A stretch of DNA of 64,000 bases from DATCMA01 sp036563645 (GTDB taxonomy: Bacteria; Actinomycetota; Actinomycetes; Mycobacteriales; Micromonosporaceae), in NCBI GenBank assembly GCA_036563645.1, contig DATCMA010000046.1, positions 1 through 64,000 of the forward strand, written 5' to 3'. Shown here piece after piece: positions 34,419 to 42,201 of this stretch. A program made the translations under genes and the position numbers. Positions within the stretch are counted from its first letter, which is position 1. Each line of letters begins with the position of its first letter. The notes under the pieces are model-generated. The model had not been told where the DNA came from. It did not search any database and saw only the letters and a list, made by a program, of their open reading frames with translations.

Positions 34419-35228
34419 TCACTCCGCCGGAACCGTAGCCGAGCGCAGCACGCTGGAGCTTTCGTACGCGGGCACGGTCACGTCGGTCTCGACCGTCTCC
34501 CGGTAGCCGAGCTGGTAGTGGCGGACGGCGTCCTTGAACGCGCGGACACCGGGGTCGCTGGCGAGCGCCTGGCGCAGCGCGTGCGGGTCGCCGATCGCAG
34601 TGATCTTGAATGGCGGCGAGAAGACCCGGCCGTCGAGGAGCAGGGTGTTGCCCACACACCGCACGGCGCTGGTTGATAGGACCCGAATCCCCATGATCGA
34701 CATCGCTTCTGCACCCCCAGCCCACAGGGCGTTCACCACAGCCTGGACATCGCTCTGATGAACAACGAGGTCGTCATTGCTGGGGTTGCCGGGACGGTTG
34801 GGGTCCCTGAGGCGTGGGGCGTCGTCCAGCTCCACGGTGAGGCCGGGTCCGCGCACCGCGGTGAAACCAGCGCCCTCGAGAGCCGCGGTGACGCGCTCGC
34901 GTTCCTTCGAGATCGTGGCGTCCGTGCCGGCGATCGCCGCCGACAGCTGTTCGATCTCCTCGCGCAGTTGCGCGGCGCGCTGCTCGCTCTCGGCCACCTG
35001 GGCGCGCCGTTCGTTGATGACTTGCGCGAGCCGCGGCCGGCGGTCTTCGCGCAGGGCGGTGCCGTCAGCGGTCGTCGCGGTGGTGGTGAAGAGAAGCCCG
35101 GCGGCGAGGGCGATCAGCGGTACCCCGGCGGACCAGATCGTGCGGCGCTTGGAGCGGCGCGGAAGCAGAACCACCAGCGCCCGACGCAACGCCTTGCTCC
35201 AGGACGAGCTCCCGGACGTGTATTCCAT
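34419..35228 (-). CDS. DUF881 family protein (secreted or membrane-anchored)
   Basis: A 269-residue protein: N-terminal basic region, one membrane helix (GVPLIALAAGLLFTTTATTADG, residues ~35-56), a coiled coil (RAQVAESEQRAAQLREEIEQLSAAIAG) and the DUF881 core GPGLTVELDDAPR, LVVHQSDVQAVVNALWAGGAEAMSIMGIRV, CVGNTLLLDGRVFSPPFKITAIGDPHAL. DUF881 proteins are found near division genes in Gram-positives; function unknown, with crgA and the sortase operon suggesting an envelope or division role. First gene of the minus-strand operon; divergent from crgA. Confidence 0.9.
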   Translation of the reverse strand: MEYTSGSSSWSKALRRALVVLLPRRSKRRTIWSAGVPLIALAAGLLFTTTATTADGTALREDRRPRLAQVINERRAQVAESEQRAAQLREEIEQLSAAIAGTDATISKERERVTAALEGAGFTAVRGPGLTVELDDAPRLRDPNRPGNPSNDDLVVHQSDVQAVVNALWAGGAEAMSIMGIRVLSTSAVRCVGNTLLLDGRVFSPPFKITAIGDPHALRQALASDPGVRAFKDAVRHYQLGYRETVETDVTVPAYESSSVLRSATVPAE

Positions 35229-35467
35229 TGAGGCTCTCCGCTCTCCGGTCTCGGTCCTGGCCCACCGCGGGCCGCCGCGTGCCGGCGCGCGACACCGGCG
35301 CGATTCATTGTGCCTCTCCGCGCCGGAGGCACCGCTGGCGGCGCGATCTCCCCGCGAACGTTCGTGGCCTCAGCGCGTCGCCTTGACTACGCTAGCCATC
35401 GACGTTAAGGCCATGAACCGCCGCGGCAGCGTCCGGTCGTCCGGCCGGAACCTTTGAGGAGAGCGTG

Positions 35468-35731
35468 GTGCCAAAGTCTCAGGTCCGCAAGAAGAAGGTG
35501 TACACCCCGCCGGCTGACATGCGGCCGACGGCGACCACCGAGGCGCGCAAGCCGAGCCCGACCTGGGTGCCGGTCACCGGCGTGGGTTTGATCATCTTTG
35601 GCATTCTCTGGCTGGTCGTCTACTACCTCTCCGAGACCGCCTACCCGGTCGCCGCGTGGGGCTACTGGAACCTCGCGGTGGGCTTCGGCGCCATGGTCGC
35701 TTCGCTGCTCGTGCTGTCGCGCTGGCGCTAA
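35468..35731 (+). CDS. crgA: CrgA-type cell division protein
   Basis: An 87-residue protein with a basic start (VPKSQVRKKKVYTPP) and two membrane helices (GVGLIIFGILWLVVYYLSE and WNLAVGFGAMVASLLVLSRW). This is the CrgA family (83-93 residues), which binds FtsQ/FtsI and FtsZ in actinobacteria. GAGGAGAG precedes the tandem GTG codons at 35465/35468; the second is preferred because homologues start MPKS(R/K)VRKK. Divergent from the DUF881 operon. Confidence 0.92.
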   Translation: MPKSQVRKKKVYTPPADMRPTATTEARKPSPTWVPVTGVGLIIFGILWLVVYYLSETAYPVAAWGYWNLAVGFGAMVASLLVLSRWR

Positions 35732-36041
35732 CTCGACCACGCTGCGCGGACGGCCGCGGCGGGCGGGCGTCGTGCCGCCGGCGCGGCGTCCTTAGGGTGC
35801 CTTGCCTGGCGTGATCTTGCCTGCTGTAGTGGTCGAGTGGGGGTCGTGCACGCGGCGGACTCCTGGCCGTCGGTGCGACCTTGTTCACGATGGCGGCAGG
35901 TCGAGGAGCGCGTACGCTCGACGTGTGGCTGAGTAGTCATTAAGTAGCCATTACGTCGTCAGGTGTCGGACAAGGTCCGCGGCAGCCCTGCCGGCGTGCA
36001 ATCCCCACCTTGCCACGAAGCACACCCAGGAGGCCAGGCAA
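35732..36041. other. Gap between crgA and Fe-S oxidoreductase with repeats
   Basis: No gene supported. It contains an imperfect direct repeat AGTAGTCATTA / AGTAGCCATTA (35932-35942 and 35943-35953, one mismatch) and, just before, an inverted repeat of GTCGAG...CTCGAC around GAGCGCGTACG (about 35900-35922). Together these could be operators of the following gene. AGGAGG sits at 36030-36035. Confidence 0.45.
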
Positions 36042-38249
36042 TTGGGCAGCGTCCAAATCGTCACCACGGTGCTCGCCGTGGCTATCACCGCCGTCGCGGT
36101 GTGGCTCGCCGTTCAGGCGGTGCGCCGGATGCTCGCGGTGATACGGGTTGGTCAGCCTGACCCCGAGCGCTTCACCAATAAGGGCGTCCGCCTCAAGACC
36201 ATGCTGCTCGAGAGCCTCGGGCACACCCGCATGCTCAAGTGGAGCGCGATCGGCGCGGCTCACTGGTTCGTGATGATCGCGTTCATCACGCTCTCGACGC
36301 TGGTGCTTGAGGCCTACGTCGAGGTTGTCGACCCGACCGCCGAGCTGCCGCTGGTCGGCGGGTGGCTGCCGTACGGGCTGCTCACGGAGGTCATCGGTGT
36401 CTTTGGCCTCCTCGGCATCCTCATGCTGATCTCCGTCCGCTTGGCGAACCGCCCGACGCGTCCCCGTGGCCGTTCCCGGTTCACCGGCTCGACGATGTGG
36501 CAGGGCTACTTCGTCGAGGCGGTCATCGTCGGCGTCTTGATCTGTGGCTTCGTCATTCGCGGCTTCAAGGTCGCCACCGACCACTTCCACTACCCGGCCT
36601 GGGCCACGCCGGTGAGCCACGCGCTGGGTGAGGTGCTGCCCGCCTCGACCGCCGGGGTCTCGATCGCCGCCCTTGTCAAGATCATCATCTCGATGACCTG
36701 GCTCATCGTCATCTCGCTCAACGTGACGATGGGCGTGGCCTGGCACCGGTTCGTGGCGTTCTTCAATATCTTCTTCAAGCGGGATCCAGCGAAGAAGGCC
36801 GGTTCGGGTCTCGGGGCGCTCCGCCCGATGATGAGCGGCGGCAAGCCGCTCGACTTCGAAGAGGCGGATCCCGAGAAGGACCAGTTCGGCGTCGCCCAAG
36901 TCGAGCAGTTCACCTGGAAGGGCCTTCTCGACTTCACCACCTGCACGGAGTGCGGCCGCTGCCAGTCGCAGTGCCCGGCGTGGAACACCGGGAAGCCGCT
37001 GTCGCCGAAGCTGTTGGTCCTCTCGCTGCGCGACCACCTGTACGCCAAGGCGCCCTACCTGCTGGCCGGCGGCGGCAAGGACCTCACCGGGGAGGAGAAG
37101 GCGACCCCGGAGCAGCTTGCCAAGGTCGACGCGTTGGCGCTCGCCGAGGCCGACCGTCCGCTGATCGGCGACGCCGCGTCCGGCGGTGTCATCGACCCCG
37201 ACGTCCTCTGGTCGTGTACCACGTGTGGGGCCTGCGTGGAGCAGTGCCCGGTCGACATTGAGCACATCGACCACATCGTCGACATGCGGCGCTACCAGGT
37301 CCTCATCGAGTCCAGCTTCCCGCCGGAGGCCGGCGTAATGCTGCGCAACCTGGAGAACAAGGGCAATCCGTGGGGCGCGCCGCAGAACACCCGCGAGGAC
37401 TGGACCAAGGGCCTCGACTTCGAGGTGCCGCGGGTCGGCGAGGTGGACGACTTCGAATACCTGTTCTGGGTCGGGTGCGCGGGAGCGTTCGAGGACCGCG
37501 CGAAGAAGACGACCCGAGCTGTCGCCACGCTGCTGCACGAGGCCGGCGTCAAGTTCGCGATCTTGGGTGAGGCGGAGACCTGCACCGGTGACCCGGCGCG
37601 GCGGATCGGGAACGAGTTCGTCTTCCAGATGCTCGCCCAGCAGAACGTCGAGACGCTGAACGAGGCGTTCGGCGACCGCGAGCCCGCCAAGCGCAAGATC
37701 GTCGCGACGTGCCCGCACTGCTTCAACACACTGGCCAACGAGTACCCGCAGCTCGGCGGTCAGTTCGAGGTGGTGCACCACACGCAGCTGCTCGCGCATC
37801 TGGTCGCCGAAGGCAAGCTGACCCCCGTCAAGCCGATCGACGGCGGGGTCACGTACCACGATCCGTGCTACCTCGGGCGGCACAACCGCGTCTTCACGCC
37901 GCCACGCGAGCTGCTCGGGGCGGCCGCGGCCAACGGGCTCACCGAGATGCCGCGGAACTCCGAGCGGTCCTTCTGCTGTGGCGCCGGTGGCGCGCGGATG
38001 TGGATGGAAGAGCGAATCGGCAAGCGGATCAACATCGAACGCGTCGAGGAGGCGTTGTCCACGGGTGCGCGCACCATCGCCGTGGGGTGCCCGTTCTGCT
38101 ACACGATGCTTGGCGATGGGGTGACCGCGAAGAAGTCGGCCGGCGAGGCCGGCGAGGAGGTCGAGGTCGTCGACGTCGCGACCGTGCTGTTGCGGTCGGT
38201 GAAGCCGGAGACGACCGCCGAGCCGGAGCCGGCAGCGAGCGGCGCGTAG
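36042..38249 (+). CDS. Membrane-bound Fe-S oxidoreductase (heterodisulfide reductase-like, two CCG domains)
   Basis: A 735-residue protein. The N-terminal ~260 residues hold about five membrane helices of cytochrome-b/nitrate-reductase-gamma type. Two 4Fe-4S motifs follow: CTECGRCQSQCP and CTTCGACVEQCP (around residues 305 and 390). The C-terminal half has two cysteine-rich CCG domains, CPHCFNTLANEYPQLGG and CCGAGGARMWMEE, which in heterodisulfide reductases bind special clusters. It resembles a long Fe-S reductase of mycobacteria (Rv0338c type) with unknown donor and acceptor. The start is a TTG at 36042, with AGGAGG 7 bases before. Confidence 0.88.
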   Translation: MGSVQIVTTVLAVAITAVAVWLAVQAVRRMLAVIRVGQPDPERFTNKGVRLKTMLLESLGHTRMLKWSAIGAAHWFVMIAFITLSTLVLEAYVEVVDPTAELPLVGGWLPYGLLTEVIGVFGLLGILMLISVRLANRPTRPRGRSRFTGSTMWQGYFVEAVIVGVLICGFVIRGFKVATDHFHYPAWATPVSHALGEVLPASTAGVSIAALVKIIISMTWLIVISLNVTMGVAWHRFVAFFNIFFKRDPAKKAGSGLGALRPMMSGGKPLDFEEADPEKDQFGVAQVEQFTWKGLLDFTTCTECGRCQSQCPAWNTGKPLSPKLLVLSLRDHLYAKAPYLLAGGGKDLTGEEKATPEQLAKVDALALAEADRPLIGDAASGGVIDPDVLWSCTTCGACVEQCPVDIEHIDHIVDMRRYQVLIESSFPPEAGVMLRNLENKGNPWGAPQNTREDWTKGLDFEVPRVGEVDDFEYLFWVGCAGAFEDRAKKTTRAVATLLHEAGVKFAILGEAETCTGDPARRIGNEFVFQMLAQQNVETLNEAFGDREPAKRKIVATCPHCFNTLANEYPQLGGQFEVVHHTQLLAHLVAEGKLTPVKPIDGGVTYHDPCYLGRHNRVFTPPRELLGAAAANGLTEMPRNSERSFCCGAGGARMWMEERIGKRINIERVEEALSTGARTIAVGCPFCYTMLGDGVTAKKSAGEAGEEVEVVDVATVLLRSVKPETTAEPEPAASGA

Positions 38250-38306
38250 TGCTGGAGCCGGCAGCCTAACGCTGGAGCCGGCGTGAGCGTCGCGTAGTGG
38301 TGGGGT

Positions 38307-38350
38307 GACGTGGCCGTCTTCCCGGAGAGGGCGGCCACGTCAATTTTTTT
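38307..38350 (+). terminator. Rho-independent terminator with T-tract
   Basis: GACGTGGCCG (38307-38316) pairs with CGGCCACGTC (38332-38341), followed by AATTTTTTT. The T-run of seven is rare in this GC-rich window and makes this a clear intrinsic terminator of the Fe-S oxidoreductase gene. Two copies of GCTGGAGCCGGC occur between the stop and the hairpin (38250-38283). Confidence 0.9.
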
Positions 38351-38613
38351 CTGTATAAATTTTCGGTATAAATGTCGTGAGATACGAATTTTCGTCGTGG
38401 ACTGCTTCACATTCACGATTCCCATCGAGAGATTGATCGGATTCGTGTCTATGAGCGTCGTGTGATGAAGAGATCGCGCAGCGAACACGTGTGTATCACT
38501 TCTTGATTTTGTGTGAATGGGTCACCTATCGTGGGTCCCTAACCTGCTGCGAGGAGTCGGATTCGCCCTGGTCAGAGGCGCCCGGCGGTCGGTGACAAAG
38601 GAGTCGCTGCCCA
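38351..38613 (+). promoter_or_regulatory. Long A+T-richer leader of the NlpC/P60 gene
   Basis: This 263-base stretch has markedly lower GC than its surroundings. A candidate promoter is TTGATT (38503-38508), a 17-base spacer and CTATCG (38526-38531). The transcript would carry an ~80-base leader before AAAGGAG at 38597-38603 and the ATG. I looked for a c-di-AMP (ydaO) riboswitch, common before actinobacterial peptidoglycan hydrolases, but did not find its conserved segments. Confidence 0.4.
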
Positions 38614-39672
38614 ATGGCACGTGGTCCCGTGAAATCGTCCCGAGCACAGAATCGGGTACCCGGGCGAGGTCGACGTCGTCAACATTTCGCATTCACATTT
38701 TCCTGCCCGATTCGCGTTGCCGTCCGTGGCCTCCTCGCCGTGGCGATGGTCCTCACGGCCGCGGTCCTGCCCGCCGGGGCGTACGCGGCCCCGTCTCTGG
38801 ACGAAATTGAGCGGCAACTCGACCAGCAGTGGCAGCAACTCGAGCCGGTCATCGAGGAATACAACAAGGTCCGCAGCCAGCTCAAGGCCAACCAGAAGCG
38901 GCAGGCGGAGCTGGAGAAGAAGATCCGCCCCCTGTCGCTTCAGGCGGAGATGGCGGAGCTGCGCATCGGCCAGATGGCCAACCGCTTCTACCGCATCAGC
39001 CCGACCTCCGAGCTCAGCGCGCTCCTCGAGAATGGCTCGGCGAACGAGCTCACCGAACAGCTCACGCTCCTCAACCGGCTCAGCCACCAGGAGAAGCAGC
39101 AGATCGCGGACGTCCTCGCGGTGCGTGATGAGTACGTCGCCGAGAAGCGCAAGATCGACGAGCTGGTGGCCCGCCAGCAGCGGCAGGAAGCTGAGCTCGC
39201 CGAGAAACGGAAGAAGATCGACGCGGAGATCAAGCGGCTCCAGGAGCTCCGTATCCAGGCCTACGGCTCGACGACCTCCGGTGGCGAGCTGCGGATCGGC
39301 CCGTGTCCGGCGGTCTACCCGGGTGGGAAGGCCGCGATCGTGGTGAAGACGGCGTGCGCGCAGATCGGGAAGCCGTATGTCTGGGGCGCCGCGGGGCCGG
39401 ACGCCTTCGACTGCTCCGGTCTCACCCAGTACGCGTGGGCCGCGGCTGGCGTCCACTTGACCCACTACACCGGCGCACAGTGGAACGAGGGGACGCCGGT
39501 GAGCCGCAGCGAGGCGCGCCCGGGGGACCTCGTCTTCTTCCGCGCCGATCTGTCCCATGTGGGGATCTACGTGGGGAACAACCTCATGGTGCACGCCCCC
39601 AACGCGGGTGACCGGGTGCGGATGGCGTCGATCGACTCGATGCCGATCGCCGGGTTCCGCCGCCCGGGCTAA
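38614..39672 (+). CDS. Secreted NlpC/P60 peptidoglycan endopeptidase
   Basis: A 352-residue exported enzyme. It has a long positively charged N region followed by a signal peptide (GLLAVAMVLTAAVLPAGAYA-AP, cleavage about residue 58), a coiled-coil region rich in Glu, Gln and Lys (residues ~62-230), and a C-terminal NlpC/P60 domain: the catalytic Cys in AFDCSGLTQYAW, His in LSHVGIYVG, and the third polar residue in MVHAPNAG. It cuts D-Glu-diaminopimelate stem-peptide bonds in daughter-cell separation and growth, like RipA. ATG at 38614 after AAAGGAG. Confidence 0.93.
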   Translation: MARGPVKSSRAQNRVPGRGRRRQHFAFTFSCPIRVAVRGLLAVAMVLTAAVLPAGAYAAPSLDEIERQLDQQWQQLEPVIEEYNKVRSQLKANQKRQAELEKKIRPLSLQAEMAELRIGQMANRFYRISPTSELSALLENGSANELTEQLTLLNRLSHQEKQQIADVLAVRDEYVAEKRKIDELVARQQRQEAELAEKRKKIDAEIKRLQELRIQAYGSTTSGGELRIGPCPAVYPGGKAAIVVKTACAQIGKPYVWGAAGPDAFDCSGLTQYAWAAAGVHLTHYTGAQWNEGTPVSRSEARPGDLVFFRADLSHVGIYVGNNLMVHAPNAGDRVRMASIDSMPIAGFRRPG

Positions 39673-39695
39673 CCCCCGGGGTCACCCCCGTCCCG

Positions 39696-40274
39696 CTACG
39701 GCACCGGCCAGGTGCGCCAGTTTTGCCACGCGCGGCTCGGGGTGGGGCCACGCTGGCCTTGGTAGTGCGAGCCGTAGACCTCCGAGCCGTACGGGTATCG
39801 GGCGGGGGAGGAGAGGCGGAAGATGCACAGCTGCCCGATCCGCATGCCGGGCCAGAGCGTGATCGGGAGATTCGCGACGTTGGACAGCTCCAGCGTGACG
39901 TGTCCGGAGAAGCCAGGGTCGATGAACCCGGCGGTGGAGTGCGTGAGCAGGCCGAGGCGCCCAAGGCTGGACTTGCCCTCGAGGCGTCCCGCGAGCTGGT
40001 CGCCGAGGGTGATGACCTCGACCGTCGAGGCGAGGACGAACTCCCCGGGGTGGAGGACGAATGGTTCTCCATCGGGCACCACGACCTCGGAGGTGAGGTC
40101 GTCCTGGCGTACCGACGGGTCGATGTGGGTGTAGAGGTGGTTGTTGAAGACACGGAAGTGTCGGTCCAGCCGGACGTCAATGCTGGACGGCTGGAGCAGC
40201 TCCGGGTCGAACGGCTCTAGCGCCAGCTCGCCCGCGGAGATCGCCGCAGCGAGATCCCGGTCTGAGAGGAGCAC
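39696..40274 (-). CDS. dcd: dCTP deaminase (likely dUMP-forming)
   Basis: A 192-residue trimeric dUTPase-fold enzyme. It has LLSDRDLAAAISAG, QPSSIDVRLD, the phosphate and active-site motif EGKSSLGRLGLLTHSTAGFIDPGFSGHVTLELSN, and LWPGMRIGQLCIFRL, ending YQGQRGPTPSR. The HSTAGFIDPGFSGHVTLELSN segment has the catalytic Glu. Actinobacterial members of this length are usually bifunctional deaminase/dUTPase. The gene is divergent from the SOS-box controlled gene. Confidence 0.93.
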   Translation of the reverse strand: MLLSDRDLAAAISAGELALEPFDPELLQPSSIDVRLDRHFRVFNNHLYTHIDPSVRQDDLTSEVVVPDGEPFVLHPGEFVLASTVEVITLGDQLAGRLEGKSSLGRLGLLTHSTAGFIDPGFSGHVTLELSNVANLPITLWPGMRIGQLCIFRLSSPARYPYGSEVYGSHYQGQRGPTPSRAWQNWRTWPVP

Positions 40275-40347
40275 CGTCCCACCCTATCGAGATCGCGTAG
40301 ACGTGCCATCACGGGGTGAAGCGAATCCCCATGTCGCGCTACCGATC

Positions 40348-40363
40348 TCGAACATATGTTCGA
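40348..40363 (+). promoter_or_regulatory. Perfect actinobacterial SOS box (LexA site) with overlapping -10
   Basis: TCGAACATATGTTCGA is a perfect 16-bp palindrome and matches the actinobacterial LexA consensus TCGAAC-N4-GTTCGA exactly. TACGAT at 40364-40369 directly after it is a good -10 box; transcription would start almost at the ATG at 40376, giving a leaderless mRNA. LexA binding here should block that promoter. Confidence 0.85.
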
Positions 40364-40375
40364 TACGATGCCCTC

Positions 40376-41020
40376 ATGGCTTCCTGGGCCGAATTCGCTG
40401 CTGACGCGCCCCGGCTCGCCGAGGCGATCCGGTCGCTCATCCACCAGTACGGGCCTGGCCTGGGGTATCTGGCGACGGTGCGGGCCGATGGCGGCCCTCG
40501 CGTGCATCCCGTGGCACCGCTCATCACCGACGATGGGCTCTATTGCTTTGTGATCGACTCGCCGAAGCGGCGAGATCTGGAACGAGACGGTCGATACGCG
40601 CTGCATGCCTTCCCTCCCGAGGACCGCGACGACGAGGCGTATGTGGCGGGGCGGGCGGCGCTCGTCACCGATCGTGATCGCATGGCCCGGCTCGCCCGCC
40701 TGTCGCGGGCCGCGCCCGAGGTGGATTGGCGGCTCTTCGAATTCAGCGTGGAGGTGGCGATGCTCGCGCGACGTGGGCACGGCGGGGCGCGTCCCTGGGA
40801 CGTGGGAGCCGCGGAGCCGGCGATCGAGGTGTGGCGCGATCCCCGCGTGACGGGCGGGCGGCGCGCGGGGAGGGTGGGTCGCCCGCCGATCGGTCCCTCC
40901 GGCCCGGATCAGGAGCGATCAGTGTCGCTAGCTCACCGACATACCCGGCGATCCATCACCGGGGCGCCGGATGCAGATTGGAACAGGACCAGGTACAGTA
41001 GATCGCGCGTGCGGGTGTAG
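40376..41020 (+). CDS. Pyridoxamine 5'-phosphate oxidase-like (split-barrel) protein under SOS control
   Basis: A 214-residue protein of the PNPOx/flavin-reductase split-barrel group: LGYLATVRADGGPRVHPVAPLIT, DDGLYCFVIDSPKRRDLERDGRYALHAF, and VAGRAALVTD, typical of FMN- or F420-binding members of about 140 residues. The last ~60 residues (GGRRAGRVGRPPIG onward) are low-complexity, and the stop lies 10 bases inside the tRNA-Gly gene. Function is unknown; a LexA box and leaderless -10 stand directly upstream, so it is likely DNA-damage inducible. ATG at 40376 is chosen; in-frame starts further up overlap the SOS box. Confidence 0.8.
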   Translation: MASWAEFAADAPRLAEAIRSLIHQYGPGLGYLATVRADGGPRVHPVAPLITDDGLYCFVIDSPKRRDLERDGRYALHAFPPEDRDDEAYVAGRAALVTDRDRMARLARLSRAAPEVDWRLFEFSVEVAMLARRGHGGARPWDVGAAEPAIEVWRDPRVTGGRRAGRVGRPPIGPSGPDQERSVSLAHRHTRRSITGAPDADWNRTRYSRSRVRV

Positions 41021-41081
41021 TTCAATGGCAGAACATCAGCTTCCCAAGCTGACAATGCGGGTTCGATTCCCGTCACCCGCT
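41011..41081 (+). tRNA. tRNA-Gly (anticodon CCC)
   Basis: GCGGGTG pairs with CACCCGC; D-arm TAGTTCAATGGCAGAAC; anticodon stem TCAGC/GCTGA around TTCCCAA (anticodon CCC); T-arm GCGGG TTCGATT CCCGT; discriminator T at 41081. CCA is not encoded. The upstream PNPOx-like frame ends within its first 10 bases. Confidence 0.96.
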
Positions 41082-41089
41082 CTGCGATA

Positions 41090-41129
41090 ACGGCCCAGGT
41101 CAGCGCTCTCTCTGCGTGGCCTGGGCCGT
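41090..41129 (+). terminator. Terminator after tRNA-Gly
   Basis: ACGGCCCAGG (41090-41099) pairs with CCTGGGCCGT (41120-41129) over a 20-nt loop, followed by TTTGCTCTCC. Confidence 0.8.
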
Positions 41130-41345
41130 TTGCTCTCCAGACCGTGGCCGCTCAATCGCCATCACTCCGCGTCACGGCCCACCTCACCACCGACCGGCCC
41201 GGCGAGCACGCGACGATGGCACTCGCCGGCGTCGAGTGCGGCGTACGCTCGGGTGACGACAACCTGGTCGAGCGGAGTAGGGCCGGGCTATGAGGCGCCA
41301 CGACCAACGGCGGACCACACCGACGGACGGTGGCGAGACGCGCCC

Positions 41346-42176
41346 ATGATGCGGGTACGCCTCGCCTCGCACGCGGCCCCCGGGCACGCCGAGAACGAGG
41401 ACGCGGCCGTCCACCACGGCACCTTCGTCGGGGTGTTCGACGGCGTGACCGCGCTTCCGGGGGTGCCGAGCGGCTGCGCCCACGGCCCGGCGTGGTACGT
41501 CCGCCGGCTGACCACTCGGCTCATCGAGGTGGTCACGGAGGCGCCGGAGGCGGCGCTGGCCGACACCCTCGCCGAGGCGATCCGGCGGGTCAACGGCGAC
41601 CACGGCGGGCGATGCGACTTGGCGAACCCCGCCACGCCCGCGGCAACGGTCTGCTTGGTGCGGGTGGACGGCGAGGAGCTCGAATTCTTGATCCTCTCGG
41701 ACAGCACCCTGGTGGTCGACTTCGGTGGCCGGGTTCAGGCGATCACCGACGACCGGTTCGCGCGCGTCGTGGCTGAGCTGCGCGGAGGGGAGGTGCGGGG
41801 CAGCTCGTCGGAGCGGGACGCGACGCTGCGGTCGGTCAACGTCCGCAAGCACGAACGCACGAACCGCCCGGGTGGCTACTGGGTAGCCGCCGCGACCCCG
41901 GAGGCGGCGTATCACGCGGTGACCGGCCGGCTGCCGCTGCGCGGGGACGAGGCGGTCCGCCGCGCCGCCCTGTTGACCGATGGCGCCTCCTGCGCGGTTG
42001 ACGAGTACCGGTTGATGGACTGGCCTGAGCTGCTGGATCTGCTGACCACGCACGGTCCGGAGGAGCTGATTCGCCGTGTCCGCGCGGTGGAGGCCAGTGA
42101 TCCGGACCGGTCGGTCTACCCACGATCGAAGCGGCACGACGACGCCACCGCGGCGATCTGCATCTTCGGGCAGTGA
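41346..42176 (+). CDS. PP2C-like protein phosphatase family protein
   Basis: A 276-residue cytoplasmic protein with a diverged PPM fold: ASHAAPGHAENEDAAVHH (with acidic residues in place of the first metal motif), VGVFDGVTALPGVPSG, FLILSDSTLVVDFGG, LLTDGASCAVDEYRL and a final KRHDDATAAICIF, where the DDA replaces the family's DN. Dephosphorylation of an unknown target is expected. Upstream in-frame codons are ignored because they overlap the terminator region; ATG at 41346 or 41349 fits the domain start. Confidence 0.78.
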   Translation: MMRVRLASHAAPGHAENEDAAVHHGTFVGVFDGVTALPGVPSGCAHGPAWYVRRLTTRLIEVVTEAPEAALADTLAEAIRRVNGDHGGRCDLANPATPAATVCLVRVDGEELEFLILSDSTLVVDFGGRVQAITDDRFARVVAELRGGEVRGSSSERDATLRSVNVRKHERTNRPGGYWVAAATPEAAYHAVTGRLPLRGDEAVRRAALLTDGASCAVDEYRLMDWPELLDLLTTHGPEELIRRVRAVEASDPDRSVYPRSKRHDDATAAICIFGQ

Positions 42177-42201
42177 TCCGACAGCCCATGGCGGGGGTCG
42201 G

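Noticed and set aside
23502..35731. Replication origin or DnaA-box cluster near the pkn locus
   Set aside because: No cluster of TTGTCCACA-like boxes and no dnaA, dnaN or gyrase genes were seen, so oriC is not in this window.
35940..37883. A 647-codon frame antisense to the Fe-S oxidoreductase
   Set aside because: Shadow frame; the sense gene has clear 4Fe-4S and CCG motifs.
38351..38613. A c-di-AMP (ydaO/yuaA) riboswitch before the NlpC/P60 gene
   Set aside because: Position and target fit, but I could not find the conserved segments of that RNA by eye.
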